A DNA stretch of 12,552 bases from Planctomycetota bacterium (GCA_030740295.1 JASLXP010000121.1:1-12552); one strand, 5' to 3'. Shown: positions 1-6,698, counted from the stretch's first letter. Numbers and translations are program-made. The notes: generated from the letters alone by a model not told the origin.

Positions 1-1
1 G

Positions 2-487
2 GGTGTGAGCCATCTGATCCTGACCAACGCAGCGGGAGCTCTGTCTGAAGAATTCGATGTCGGTGATCTCATGCTGATTACTGGCATTCTTGATCTCCTG
101 CGACCAACAGGTGAGAGGGGCGTTCTGCCTGCACTGGTTGATGGACCAGTCAAGCGCAACACCAAGTGGCTATCCGAGGATGCAACAGAAGTTCTGAAGC
201 AGGGCACGTACGCAGCCGTCCTGGGCCCCAATTATGAAACCCGTGCCGAAGTAGCCTTGCTGCTGAGCGCCAAAGCAGACGCGGTCGGTATGTCGACTGT
301 TCCCGAACTAATCGCCGCAGACGAGACGGGAATGCAAGCCGCTGGACTTTCCGTCATCACCAACACCTGGGCAAAGCCTGCTGCATTTCACGGTCACGAG
401 GCGGTTGTCAGAGCCGCAGCACAAGCGTCAGTTAGTTTGCAGAGAGTCATTGAGAGCATCCTTTCTCGTCTTGAAGAAGAGGTCTGA
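2..487 (+). CDS. Purine nucleoside phosphorylase, C-terminal part (5' end outside window)
   Basis: The product is the C-terminal ~161 residues of a type I (trimeric) purine nucleoside phosphorylase, which cleaves (deoxy)purine nucleosides with phosphate to give the base and ribose-1-phosphate in cytoplasmic purine salvage. Visible family blocks are LILTNAAGALSEEFDVGDLMLI, then QGTYAAVLGPNYETRAE, whose Glu corresponds to the base-binding Glu201 of human PNP, then ADAVGMSTVPE with the Met219 equivalent, and ITN with the Asn243 equivalent. The Glu/Asn pair suggests 6-oxopurine preference. The frame is open to base 2, and the residues just before the GTG at base 5 (Gly-Val) also fit the family, so that GTG is internal. 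About 110 N-terminal residues should lie upstream of the window. It converges on the minus-strand gene with a 40-base gap, in which I see no clear terminator. The family call is secure; exact substrate range is inference. Confidence 0.93.
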   Translation, partial: GVSHLILTNAAGALSEEFDVGDLMLITGILDLLRPTGERGVLPALVDGPVKRNTKWLSEDATEVLKQGTYAAVLGPNYETRAEVALLLSAKADAVGMSTVPELIAADETGMQAAGLSVITNTWAKPAAFHGHEAVVRAAAQASVSLQRVIESILSRLEEEV

Positions 488-527
488 TGCAACCCCTTTA
501 GGTCGAGAATTCAAAGAATGGAAGATT

Positions 528-1436
528 TCATTCTGTCCCTTTCTGACTCCGCGCGATCCTCGCCTCTTCGCGCTGCAGCAGAATTCGCGCTCGTTCAGGA
601 TCTTCATCGCGAAGCAACTCAGAAAGCTGCGCCAGACTGGCCTCCATTTGCAGGATTGCTTCTGCTCTTTCACCGAACGACTCCCTCAATCTGGTTTCGT
701 ATTTTGGCCAGTCCGAGCGTCGAAGCTCGCGTAGTTCGATATTGCGTTTCACATCCGGATCGAGGTCGTTCACTTCACCGGCCAGCGCGTACAGGCGGTG
801 GTTGCGTAGTTTGCCGATCTGTTGGATGAGCTTCATCTCGCGGAGGCAGTAGACCACCTGCCGGGCAATCCATTCCTTTTGCCCCATGCTTGCGGCCAGG
901 CCGCGGGTGGTGAATGGCGTTGGTGTGTTGGCCGGAATGAATGAAAGAAAATCTTCAGGGGTCTGAAGAGTACGCCGGTCATGAATCTTGATAAGGCGGC
1001 GTTCGCCTTTTGCCTGCCGCCTGCGCCGCCGAGTCCGTTTCTGAGGATTCCGCCGTTCCTCTTCTTCCGTCAGAAGAAGTTCCAGGCTGAGATTGGGTGA
1101 TGGAAGAATCTCGGCCAGATAAACAAGCTCCTGAAATACATCTATCCAGTTTCCATGTTTGGGCGACTTTCGGCGTGATGAAACTTTGCCGGACCGCGCG
1201 TCGACATTGACGATATACCGCGTCTGGCAGATCGGATGAACGAGTGTGACTTTTCGCTTGCGGATCAGCCTTCGCAGTTTGGGCCGAATCGCACCAAAGT
1301 TTGCGGTCTGGATTTCAACGAGGTCGCCGTCCTCCCGGATTGCATCGATGCGAAATCCGTCGCAGACCTGTTCCATCTGGTCGGGAGCGGCCGCGTAGAG
1401 AGCTTTGAGCTGATGGTGGAGGGTGGTTTCTGCCAA
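528..1436 (-). CDS. Uncharacterised protein: PD-(D/E)XK-like N-terminus plus winged helix
   Basis: About 302 residues from a TTG start. Residues 1-80 begin METT-type (Glu3 in a predicted helix) and continue with DGFRIDAI (Asp31) and LVEIQTANF (Glu41-x-Gln43). The order Glu, Asp, Glu-x-Gln, with a beta strand around each acid, is the layout of PD-(D/E)XK nuclease folds with a Gln variant. Residues 88-122 hold RRKSPKHG and an FQELV helix. Residues 133-147 are a very basic RTRRRRR patch. Residues 172-218 (FTTRGLAASMGQ to LRNHRLYAL) read as a winged helix. Residues 230-302 are charged and helical. I recall similar hypothetical proteins in PVC and other bacteria that begin close to ALAETTLHHQLK, so I chose the TTG at 1436. 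The frame is open to an ATG at 1622, but that extension runs antisense to the sulfatase remnant and has unconvincing composition. No Shine-Dalgarno marks either start. Nuclease or DNA-binding activity is inference. Confidence 0.72.
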   Translation of the reverse strand: MAETTLHHQLKALYAAAPDQMEQVCDGFRIDAIREDGDLVEIQTANFGAIRPKLRRLIRKRKVTLVHPICQTRYIVNVDARSGKVSSRRKSPKHGNWIDVFQELVYLAEILPSPNLSLELLLTEEEERRNPQKRTRRRRRQAKGERRLIKIHDRRTLQTPEDFLSFIPANTPTPFTTRGLAASMGQKEWIARQVVYCLREMKLIQQIGKLRNHRLYALAGEVNDLDPDVKRNIELRELRRSDWPKYETRLRESFGERAEAILQMEASLAQLSELLRDEDPERARILLQREEARIARSQKGTE

Positions 1437-1546
1437 GGCGTTTCTGTTACGAGCAGGAAGAGCCCGGCAGTTTAACGCAGATCGTGTACTGCAACCCGAT
1501 GTGATGCTGTCCTTCCAGTGGTTTGCATCTGAAGAGATCATCGAGG

Positions 1547-1792
1547 ATGAAAGCCGTTTCATCCGTCCTCGCCGCTTATTCCATGTCACATGCCTCAACG
1601 CGCTCGGACAGCGCCCGGCCAAACGTTATTCTCGTGATGACCGATGATCAGGGATATGGTGAGTTTTCCTGCCACGGCAATCCCATAGCCCATACGCCCA
1701 ACATCGACCGGCTTGCATCGGAAAGCGTCAGGCTGACAAGCTGTTTGGGTTCTTCAGGAATCGCTCAGTTCAGGTTCATCTCTGTCCGCTGA
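1547..1792 (+). pseudogene. Truncated type I sulfatase, N-terminal remnant
   Basis: The frame opens at an ATG preceded directly by GAGG and gives a short export-like leader, then [22 protein letters not shown] and [17 protein letters not shown]. This is the unmistakable N-terminus of an arylsulfatase-type enzyme, including the metal-binding Asp-Asp pair. Similarity stops at about base 1740; the last 16 residues are unrelated and end at TGA 1792. The formylglycine motif C-x-P-S-R and the other ~400-450 residues of a sulfatase are absent, so this cannot be an active enzyme. The next gene starts 45 bases downstream, which suggests a deletion that joined the old sulfatase start region to it. Translation of an 81-residue peptide remains possible but is not supported by anything else. 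Confidence 0.8.
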
Positions 1793-1837
1793 CAGCCTGC
1801 GTCCTTAAACGAATATCTGATCCCAAGGAACAAGACC

Positions 1838-3298
1838 ATGTATTTCTCAGAAGGCATTAACCCAAACGAGATCGGCGATTTTGACGTGATCGAGCACGAG
1901 GATCGATTGCACGTCTTCTACCTCGTCCTTCCCACTCACGACAGCGTTGGACACTTGGTAAGCGAAGATGGCATCAACTGGACGCAGCTTCCGGACGCCA
2001 TCCGCACGGGCGATCCCGGGGAATTTGATGCGGATCAGATCTGGACGATGGGCGTTGGCAGAGCCGGTGATGGCTGGATCATGCTTTACACCGCGAATGA
2101 AGAAAATGGCACCATCCAGACCACCGGCCTGGCCAGCAGTGATGATCTGATCCACTGGACTAAAGCGGAGAACAACCCCGTCGCTCGCCCTGACCCGCGC
2201 TGGTACGAAGCGGAACAGTCAGGCAACTATCGCATGGACTGGCGTGATCCTCAGATCGTCGAGCACGGCGGAAAGTTTCATTCATTCCTTTGCGCCAGGC
2301 AGAACACGGGCCTGCTCAATCATCGCGGTTGTGCCGGTTACTTTACGAGCACGGATGGCAAAGAATGGGAAGTGCAGCCTCCGGCCTGCACGCCCGGCAA
2401 TTGCTATGACTACGAATGTCCTTCAGTTTTCGAATTAGATGGCCGCTTTTATATGGTCGCCATTCACGGCGGCCACAACCGGATGACCTGGCGTGTGGCG
2501 GATAAGATCGAGGGGCCATACCACCGTCCATACGACGACAGCCTCCTGCCCGGGAAAAACATGTCCGTGCGACCGTGCTTCTGGCGGGGCCGCGTTTATC
2601 TCTTTCATTGGAATCGCGGCGAGAGGGATTGGGGAACGAGACACGCCACGTTTGCCTGTCTTTCGAGCCCGAAGCTTGCGAGCACGAATGAGAAAGGTGA
2701 CCTCGTTGTCGAGAGCTTTGACTGGACTGACATTTACTCGGGCAGCACTGAAAGCTTGACAGAGATGACGGCCTCAGCACCGTCCTGTGGCGATTGGCGC
2801 TGGGAGGACGGAGCTCTACTCGGCCATGCCTCGCCGGGCACTGGCAATTGGCTCAGTGAAGCGGAATATGAAGATTTCGAGATCCGGGCGGACCTCGAGC
2901 TGGATTCACTGCAAGCCGTATGTGAGTTTGGTTTTGTCTTTCGCGCGGATGAGACGGGCGACAGAGCTCTTTACGCCCGCTGCATCCCGGGTCGATATTC
3001 CGCAGAATTGGTGAAGCAGATCTACAATCGCCGCAACGGCCCTGAATCGCTCTGGCGAGGTCGAAGCGTCGAACAGGCATATCACTTCCCGCCAGCTCCT
3101 GATGGACGCTATCACATGCGGCTCATCGCATTCGGTCCGAACATCGAATTCAACGTCAACGGCCGGCTTGTCCTTTCGCAGCTCAGCATGCCAAGGCGGA
3201 GCGGCCGTCTTGGTGTCTTCTTTGAAGACGGAGGGGGCCGATTCGGCAATATCTCGGTAACGCCGCTGCAGAGCCCAAATACCAACTGGAATCGGTAA
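1838..3298 (+). CDS. GH32/GH43-like five-bladed propeller with C-terminal DUF1080-like domain
   Basis: 486 residues, no signal peptide seen. The ATG has an AAGGA at 1825-1829, eight bases upstream. Residues 1-305 form a beta-propeller of the GH32/43/68 superfamily: NPNEIGDFDVI (Asp14/Asp16, candidate nucleophile) followed by LHVFYLVLP, WRDPQIV (Asp137, the RDP transition-state stabiliser motif) and YECPSVFEL (Glu193-Cys194, the general-acid EC motif of GH32). SEDGINW and SSDDLIHW are typical blade sequences. Residues ~311-481 (WEDGALLGHASPG, ADLELDSLQAVCEFGFVFRA, LVLSQLSMPRRSGRLGVFF) read as a concanavalin-like DUF1080 / 3-keto-disaccharide hydrolase type domain. The protein probably acts on a beta-fructosyl, arabinosyl or similar glycoside; the sugar cannot be named. 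It is complete at both ends, lies just downstream of the sulfatase remnant and may use that gene's former promoter. Confidence 0.82.
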   Translation: MYFSEGINPNEIGDFDVIEHEDRLHVFYLVLPTHDSVGHLVSEDGINWTQLPDAIRTGDPGEFDADQIWTMGVGRAGDGWIMLYTANEENGTIQTTGLASSDDLIHWTKAENNPVARPDPRWYEAEQSGNYRMDWRDPQIVEHGGKFHSFLCARQNTGLLNHRGCAGYFTSTDGKEWEVQPPACTPGNCYDYECPSVFELDGRFYMVAIHGGHNRMTWRVADKIEGPYHRPYDDSLLPGKNMSVRPCFWRGRVYLFHWNRGERDWGTRHATFACLSSPKLASTNEKGDLVVESFDWTDIYSGSTESLTEMTASAPSCGDWRWEDGALLGHASPGTGNWLSEAEYEDFEIRADLELDSLQAVCEFGFVFRADETGDRALYARCIPGRYSAELVKQIYNRRNGPESLWRGRSVEQAYHFPPAPDGRYHMRLIAFGPNIEFNVNGRLVLSQLSMPRRSGRLGVFFEDGGGRFGNISVTPLQSPNTNWNR

Positions 3299-3330
3299 TG
3301 CTGGCAATCCGGCAGTTGGTCTTATCCTTG
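3299..3330 (+). terminator. Possible weak terminator after the propeller gene
   Basis: Directly after the TAA at 3296-3298, TGCTGG (3299-3304) can pair with CCGGCA (3309-3314) across a four-base loop, with one G-T wobble. The following GTTGGTCTTATCCTT is only moderately T-rich. The position fits termination of the 1838-3298 gene, but the stem is short, so this is tentative. Confidence 0.3.
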
Positions 3331-3395
3331 AAATAGGTACCTACTGCTATGGATATGTTTTTGGGGCCGGACCCGCCTCAACCTTGGATGTTCCA

Positions 3396-3472
3396 CCTGG
3401 ACGCGCCAGCGTCCCGCTGGCAACGGGAGCGACCGTAGGTCGCTCAGCCGGCGGGACGCCGGGGTGCCCAGG
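3396..3472. repeat. Nested palindromic REP/MITE-like element
   Basis: The core is a perfect 8-base inverted repeat, GAGCGACC (3427-3434) / GGTCGCTC (3438-3445), around GTA. Outside it, the 13-base arm GCGTCCCGCTGGC (3409-3421) pairs with GCCGGCGGGACGC (3447-3459) with one wobble. A looser outer layer runs from CCTGG (3396-3400) to CCAGG (3468-3472). The element sits between convergent genes, the usual place for REP-type elements. I recall similar GGCGGGACGCC-containing palindromes as dispersed repeats in Verrucomicrobia-like genomes, but copy number cannot be judged from one window. It encodes no protein. It could also fold as a bidirectional transcript-stabilising hairpin. Confidence 0.72.
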
Positions 3473-3510
3473 CCTCCTTCGTGGCCCACATTCATATCTG
3501 TAACAGGAAC

Positions 3511-3546
3511 AAAAAAAAGCGGCCCTGGACGGTGTCCAGAGCCGCT
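3511..3546 (-). terminator. Intrinsic terminator of the Cys-x-Pro gene
   Basis: Read on the minus strand, AGCGGC (3546-3541), a single mismatched base and CTGGAC (3539-3534) form one arm, with an ACC loop and GTCCAG (3530-3525) plus GCCGCT (3523-3518) as the other arm. A run of eight T follows at once (3518-3511 on this strand). The stem has about 12 pairs with one C-A type mismatch. It lies 27 bases past the stop codon of the minus-strand gene 3574-4092. This is a textbook Rho-independent terminator and confirms which strand is transcribed here. Confidence 0.88.
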
Positions 3547-3573
3547 CCAAAACAAACTGCATTACAGGGCTCT

Positions 3574-4092
3574 TTACACCCAGGTGCTGACCGGGCGGCA
3601 GTACTTTCTGATCAAGCTGCCTCTGCTGAGCTTCGAAGATTTCTTCGAGCCTCCAGACCTTTTCGAGCCGTTCGACTTCGAACCTTTGCTGCCGACACTT
3701 CGGCTTTTCTTTGAGCTGACCTTCGAGGCCTTACCGCTTTTCTTGGACCTGACCTTTGAGCCCTTCGATTTCTTGGAACTGACCTTGCCCTTCGAGCCCT
3801 TGGAACTACCCACTGAAGGCGGATCGCAAACAGGCGGCTCGGGAGGACAGATCGGCCTCGGATCGCACTTAGGAATGTCAGGCAGACAGAAGGAAACATC
3901 CGGACGACAGTAAGGCCTGGGACGGCAATACGGCTTAGGGGGACGGCAGAACCGGTCGCCGATATCGACTCGATCCCGGGGCGGGTCGCATCTGGGCGGA
4001 ACAGGCTTGCAGCGATACTTCGACATATCGATTGTGGGCGGCCGATAAGTGGGCGGCCGAATGCTAATGTTGAGGGAGAGGATATAGGACAT
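3574..4092 (-). CDS. Cys-x-Pro repeat protein with Ser/Lys/Gly-rich cationic tail, function unknown
   Basis: 172 residues, unrecognised. Residues 1-27 are a short N-terminus without a convincing signal peptide. Residues 28-92 contain nine cysteines (28, 35, 49, 56, 62, 69, 76, 82, 89), spaced 6 or 7 apart except for one gap of 14, often preceded by Tyr, Phe, Ile or Val. Every cysteine, and the tenth at 165 (YCRPVSTWV end), is followed by any residue and then Pro. Residues 93-159 consist almost only of Ser, Lys, Gly, Arg and Val, lack Asp and Glu, and repeat VSSKKS and GSK. Cysteines could form disulphides or bind metal; the tail could bind nucleic acid, polyanionic glycan or mineral. A perfect Shine-Dalgarno six bases before the ATG and a strong terminator after the stop show it is a real, probably well-expressed, single gene. 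Histone H1-like, coat-like and silaffin-like roles are all only analogies. The overlapping Phe/Glu/Pro-rich plus-strand frame is an antisense shadow. Confidence 0.8.
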   Translation of the reverse strand: MSYILSLNISIRPPTYRPPTIDMSKYRCKPVPPRCDPPRDRVDIGDRFCRPPKPYCRPRPYCRPDVSFCLPDIPKCDPRPICPPEPPVCDPPSVGSSKGSKGKVSSKKSKGSKVRSKKSGKASKVSSKKSRSVGSKGSKSNGSKRSGGSKKSSKLSRGSLIRKYCRPVSTWV

Positions 4093-4098
4093 GACTGG

Positions 4099-4106
4099 AC
4101 CTCCTT
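4099..4106 (-). promoter_or_regulatory. Perfect Shine-Dalgarno AAGGAGGT for the Cys-x-Pro gene
   Basis: On the minus strand AAGGAGGT (4106 to 4099) is complementary to eight bases of the canonical 16S rRNA 3' end, with a six-base spacer to the ATG at 4092-4090. No other gene in this window has a site this strong. It fixes the start codon and suggests high translation. Confidence 0.85.
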
Positions 4107-4242
4107 GGACGATTCAGGTGGCGCACCACAACCCAGGACTCCTCCCGGAGAACCGAAGGGCAGCTTTAGCGAATCTGCCAACCTGCAAAATGTACGTGCT
4201 GCTCCGCCAGGAGACAGGACGAAGAGTTTCCATCCAGTATGA

Positions 4243-4265
4243 GTCGATTATCGACCTGCTATCGA
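4243..4265. promoter_or_regulatory. Candidate operator-like repeat cluster
   Basis: GTCGAT (4243-4248), T, ATCGAC (4250-4255) is a perfect 6-base inverted repeat. TATCGA also recurs as a direct repeat at 4249-4254 and 4260-4265, eleven bases apart, about one helical turn. The cluster lies ~150 bases upstream of the Cys-x-Pro start. The arrangement suits a dimeric regulator, but a short repeat like this can arise by chance. Confidence 0.25.
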
Positions 4266-4409
4266 AAACCTTAGAGAAAACCTCACTGAATCGTTTAGGG
4301 AACAGGTTTGCAGTGTTCAGCATCGGCCGCTGGCCACTGTGCCAACCTCCTCACAACCCGAATGGCGGGGGCGGGTTACCTGTCGAACCGCAAGACCAGT
4401 TGCGTCAGT

Positions 4410-6698
4410 CTAATCGCTGACCACAACAGCACAGCGTGCGGCCTTGCTGGTACGGATCGGGTTGGTGACCTGCAGCTCAAAAACATATTTGCCGGCCGTC
4501 ACCGGATAGAAAACAGGGTCCGGCCACTCCAAGCTGGAGACCATCACTTCCGGCCCTTCAACTTGTGTCCAGATGTAGCGGACCTGATTCTTGGGGAATC
4601 GACGCGGGTCGATGCTCTTTGAGCCGGTGAGTTGCACGATTGTCCTCACTTTGGCCTCCGGCGGCGCTTCTGCCACAGCTTCTGGCGTGACCGCTGCGTC
4701 GGCTCGGATGGTCACTTCATCCTTCAAGACTTCGTCGCCCAGTCGTGCTTCAACTTCAAACAGATAGCTCCCTCCTTTCTCCAACGTTACCTGAGAGCTG
4801 GCACTGTCCGGATCTGAAAGAGCCAATTGTTGGGGCCCCTTTTTCTGCTTCCATCTGATGACAGGCTGCTCCTTGCTGCCGACCACTTTCACGGCTGCGT
4901 TCAGTTGCGCGACTTCGCCTGTCTGTTTGCGCTGATCGCTTCCAGCGTAGAGGTAAAGCTTCTGCTTTGGATCCGTGAGATTCACGGTCAGGTCCGTCGT
5001 CTTGACGGGGTCTAACGTGAGCGCATGAACGATAGCATTGTCGCGACTGAAAGTAACCTCGTAAGGGCCTTGCTCCTCGATGGGGCTGGCCGCGTTCCCA
5101 ATGATACTGAAATCAGGCAGTACCAGAGTGGCAATGCCGCCACGGGCCTTCATGGATTCGATTTCCTTACCGTCCTTGAGCGCTCTGATCCGGATTCCAT
5201 CCATCGCTTTGCCTGCCGGATCCTGGACACGAATACGGACGCTCCACTCAACACTCACATCCACATTCTCTCTGCGGGTGGCCGCATACAGAATTTTCGC
5301 CCGCTTCAAGTCTGCAAAAGAAGTCAGAACGCTGTCCCGAAATATCAGGCCGCCCGATCGTGCCTCCTTGCTCTGCCAGAAGTGAATGAATTGGTAATCG
5401 CCTGCGGCCGTGTTCTTCTCGAATCGGTTGCGCAGGAATTCGACATCCCTCGCTCCACCCCAGTCCGTTCGAACGTGCATCTGGTCGGTCTTGAACACGT
5501 TGTCATGCACCTTCAAAAGGGAATCGGTTGCCGTTCCATAGAGATTGACCGTGCAGGCCCATAGCTTCCCAGCGTCCGGCTTTCGCCGGGCGACAATAGT
5601 GTTCTTGAAAACTCGATTGGCTGAATGACTGCTGACGGAAATATCCAGTGGCGAAGCTTCACCGTATCCCTTCTCAGCGGTAGCTTGGCTGAAGTTATGA
5701 TGAACGATCGTGTGCCGGCATTGCTCGAGCTTTATTCCATGGGCCCTTGTGCGAGGGTATTCGGGATTCGGCTTCTCACGGACGTCCACGATATTGTTAA
5801 AAAAATCGATGCCGCTGCCGGTCAGGTGAACGCCGCGTCCAGCGACGGGTCTGACGACGTTTGCATAGATGCGCATATTGGGCGCGTGGGCGCCGATGGC
5901 GTAGCCGTTAGTGGTGTAGCTGCGGTGCCGAATGATGTTGTGATGCACCTGAACGAGATGCCCCGTGTGGCCGCCGCTGCCGTGGACACGGATACCCCAC
6001 TGGCCCCCGCCATCGATCACATTGTGATGAATATCCATCGGCCCGAGAACATCACCCGCGGTAATGACACCGGTGCCCGGCCAATGACGATTGGTAATCT
6101 CACGAACGCTGCTGATGCAATGGTTGTGATGGATGTGAACGTCCGCGCAGTCGCGAATGTATAGATTGTCCGTGTCGCGGCTGTTCACCTCGGTAGTGAT
6201 GCCGGAAATCTCCAGTCCCCGGCAGGCTCTGATGTACACGGCAATGCACGACGTACCGGGCGTGGGGCCTTCGGCGCTCAGAAGACGGCCGGAACGCATG
6301 TTGAGCTTTGTTGCCAGCGGCTGTTTGCCCTGGACGATTCGGCCGTTGCGCAGACCGAAGTTGTTTCCGCCTCCGAATCCTTCTTTCGGCACCCCCTTGA
6401 ACGGCTCTGACCTGCCCGGTGGCCGCAGAAACACTCCACTGCATCGATCCACACCGATTTCCGTTCCATACGTCACCGTGTGTCCGCCGAGGTCGAGAGT
6501 TATGTTGTCACCCTTGATCATGAAGGCCGTTCGCTTCACGATGATGTCCTTCGTGAGCACGTAGGTCGTACCAGGTTTATCCAGGACACCAGGCGAATCG
6601 ATCTGGACGACTTCGGCGAAACTGAAGACACAAACCAGGGGGAGGAGCGCGGCAAGCATGGAAGACATCCTCGAGGAAGTGAGCGAGAACGAGTACAT
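4410..6698 (-). CDS. Secreted parallel beta-helix protein with two PKD-like domains
   Basis: 762 residues. Residues 1-28 form a signal peptide (hydrophobic LAALLPLVCVFSFA, likely cut before Glu29); it is not a lipobox because Val precedes Cys23. Residues ~60-76 carry DNITLDLGGHTV, a common opening of this fold. Residues ~150-440 are right-handed parallel beta-helix (PbH1) coils such as NLYIRDCADVHIHHN, MDIHHNVI, VQVHHNIIRH and MRIYANVV. Residues ~480-575 look like an Ig-like connector. Residues 580-667 and 679-762 are two PKD/REJ-like domains (AGSDQ, IRWKQKKGPQ; LTGSKSIDP, YIWTQVEGPEV, AGKYVFELQV). The fold is used by polysaccharide lyases, hydrolases and epimerases, and I cannot assign a catalytic residue. 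The ATG at 6698 has AGGG seven bases upstream; ATGs at residues 11 and 14 are alternatives that keep the signal peptide. It is divergent from the ThuA-fusion gene, with a 110-base gap. Confidence 0.87.
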   Translation of the reverse strand: MYSFSLTSSRMSSMLAALLPLVCVFSFAEVVQIDSPGVLDKPGTTYVLTKDIIVKRTAFMIKGDNITLDLGGHTVTYGTEIGVDRCSGVFLRPPGRSEPFKGVPKEGFGGGNNFGLRNGRIVQGKQPLATKLNMRSGRLLSAEGPTPGTSCIAVYIRACRGLEISGITTEVNSRDTDNLYIRDCADVHIHHNHCISSVREITNRHWPGTGVITAGDVLGPMDIHHNVIDGGGQWGIRVHGSGGHTGHLVQVHHNIIRHRSYTTNGYAIGAHAPNMRIYANVVRPVAGRGVHLTGSGIDFFNNIVDVREKPNPEYPRTRAHGIKLEQCRHTIVHHNFSQATAEKGYGEASPLDISVSSHSANRVFKNTIVARRKPDAGKLWACTVNLYGTATDSLLKVHDNVFKTDQMHVRTDWGGARDVEFLRNRFEKNTAAGDYQFIHFWQSKEARSGGLIFRDSVLTSFADLKRAKILYAATRRENVDVSVEWSVRIRVQDPAGKAMDGIRIRALKDGKEIESMKARGGIATLVLPDFSIIGNAASPIEEQGPYEVTFSRDNAIVHALTLDPVKTTDLTVNLTDPKQKLYLYAGSDQRKQTGEVAQLNAAVKVVGSKEQPVIRWKQKKGPQQLALSDPDSASSQVTLEKGGSYLFEVEARLGDEVLKDEVTIRADAAVTPEAVAEAPPEAKVRTIVQLTGSKSIDPRRFPKNQVRYIWTQVEGPEVMVSSLEWPDPVFYPVTAGKYVFELQVTNPIRTSKAARCAVVVSD

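Larger units (their letters stand above)
4093..4409. other. 317-base non-coding region upstream of the Cys-x-Pro gene
   Basis: This stretch lies between the stop of the beta-helix gene and the start of the Cys-x-Pro gene, both on the minus strand. It holds the Shine-Dalgarno site at 4099-4106 and an inverted/direct repeat cluster at 4243-4265. I found no convincing sigma70-type -35/-10 pair at normal spacing. A weak AACCCG/CGGGTT hairpin (about 4356-4377) lies past the beta-helix stop, without a T-tract. A 69-codon minus-strand frame (4114-4323) has no ribosome binding site or recognisable content. The length leaves ample room for a promoter or a structured leader. Confidence 0.5.

Noticed and set aside
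1437..1622. N-terminal extension of the PD-(D/E)XK-like protein up to the ATG at 1622
   Set aside because: The family-like start is at ALAETTLHHQLK, the extension is antisense to the sulfatase remnant and its composition looks non-coding.
3464..3913. Plus-strand frame of 149 codons rich in Phe, Glu, Pro and Leu
   Set aside because: It is antisense to the Ser/Lys/Gly repeat, runs through the terminator hairpin and has no ribosome binding site; the opposite strand has a perfect Shine-Dalgarno and terminator.
3612..4181. Minus-strand frame of 189 codons overlapping the Cys-x-Pro gene
   Set aside because: It is the shifted frame of the same DNA, starts upstream of the Shine-Dalgarno without one of its own and shows no recognisable content.
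4356..4377. AACCCG/CGGGTT hairpin after the beta-helix gene
   Set aside because: The loop is long, the stem is only six pairs and no T-tract follows on the minus strand, so I do not call it a terminator.
5025..6164. Two 179-codon plus-strand frames (5025-5564 and 5625-6164)
   Set aside because: They are antisense to the beta-helix coils and have no family signature or ribosome binding site.
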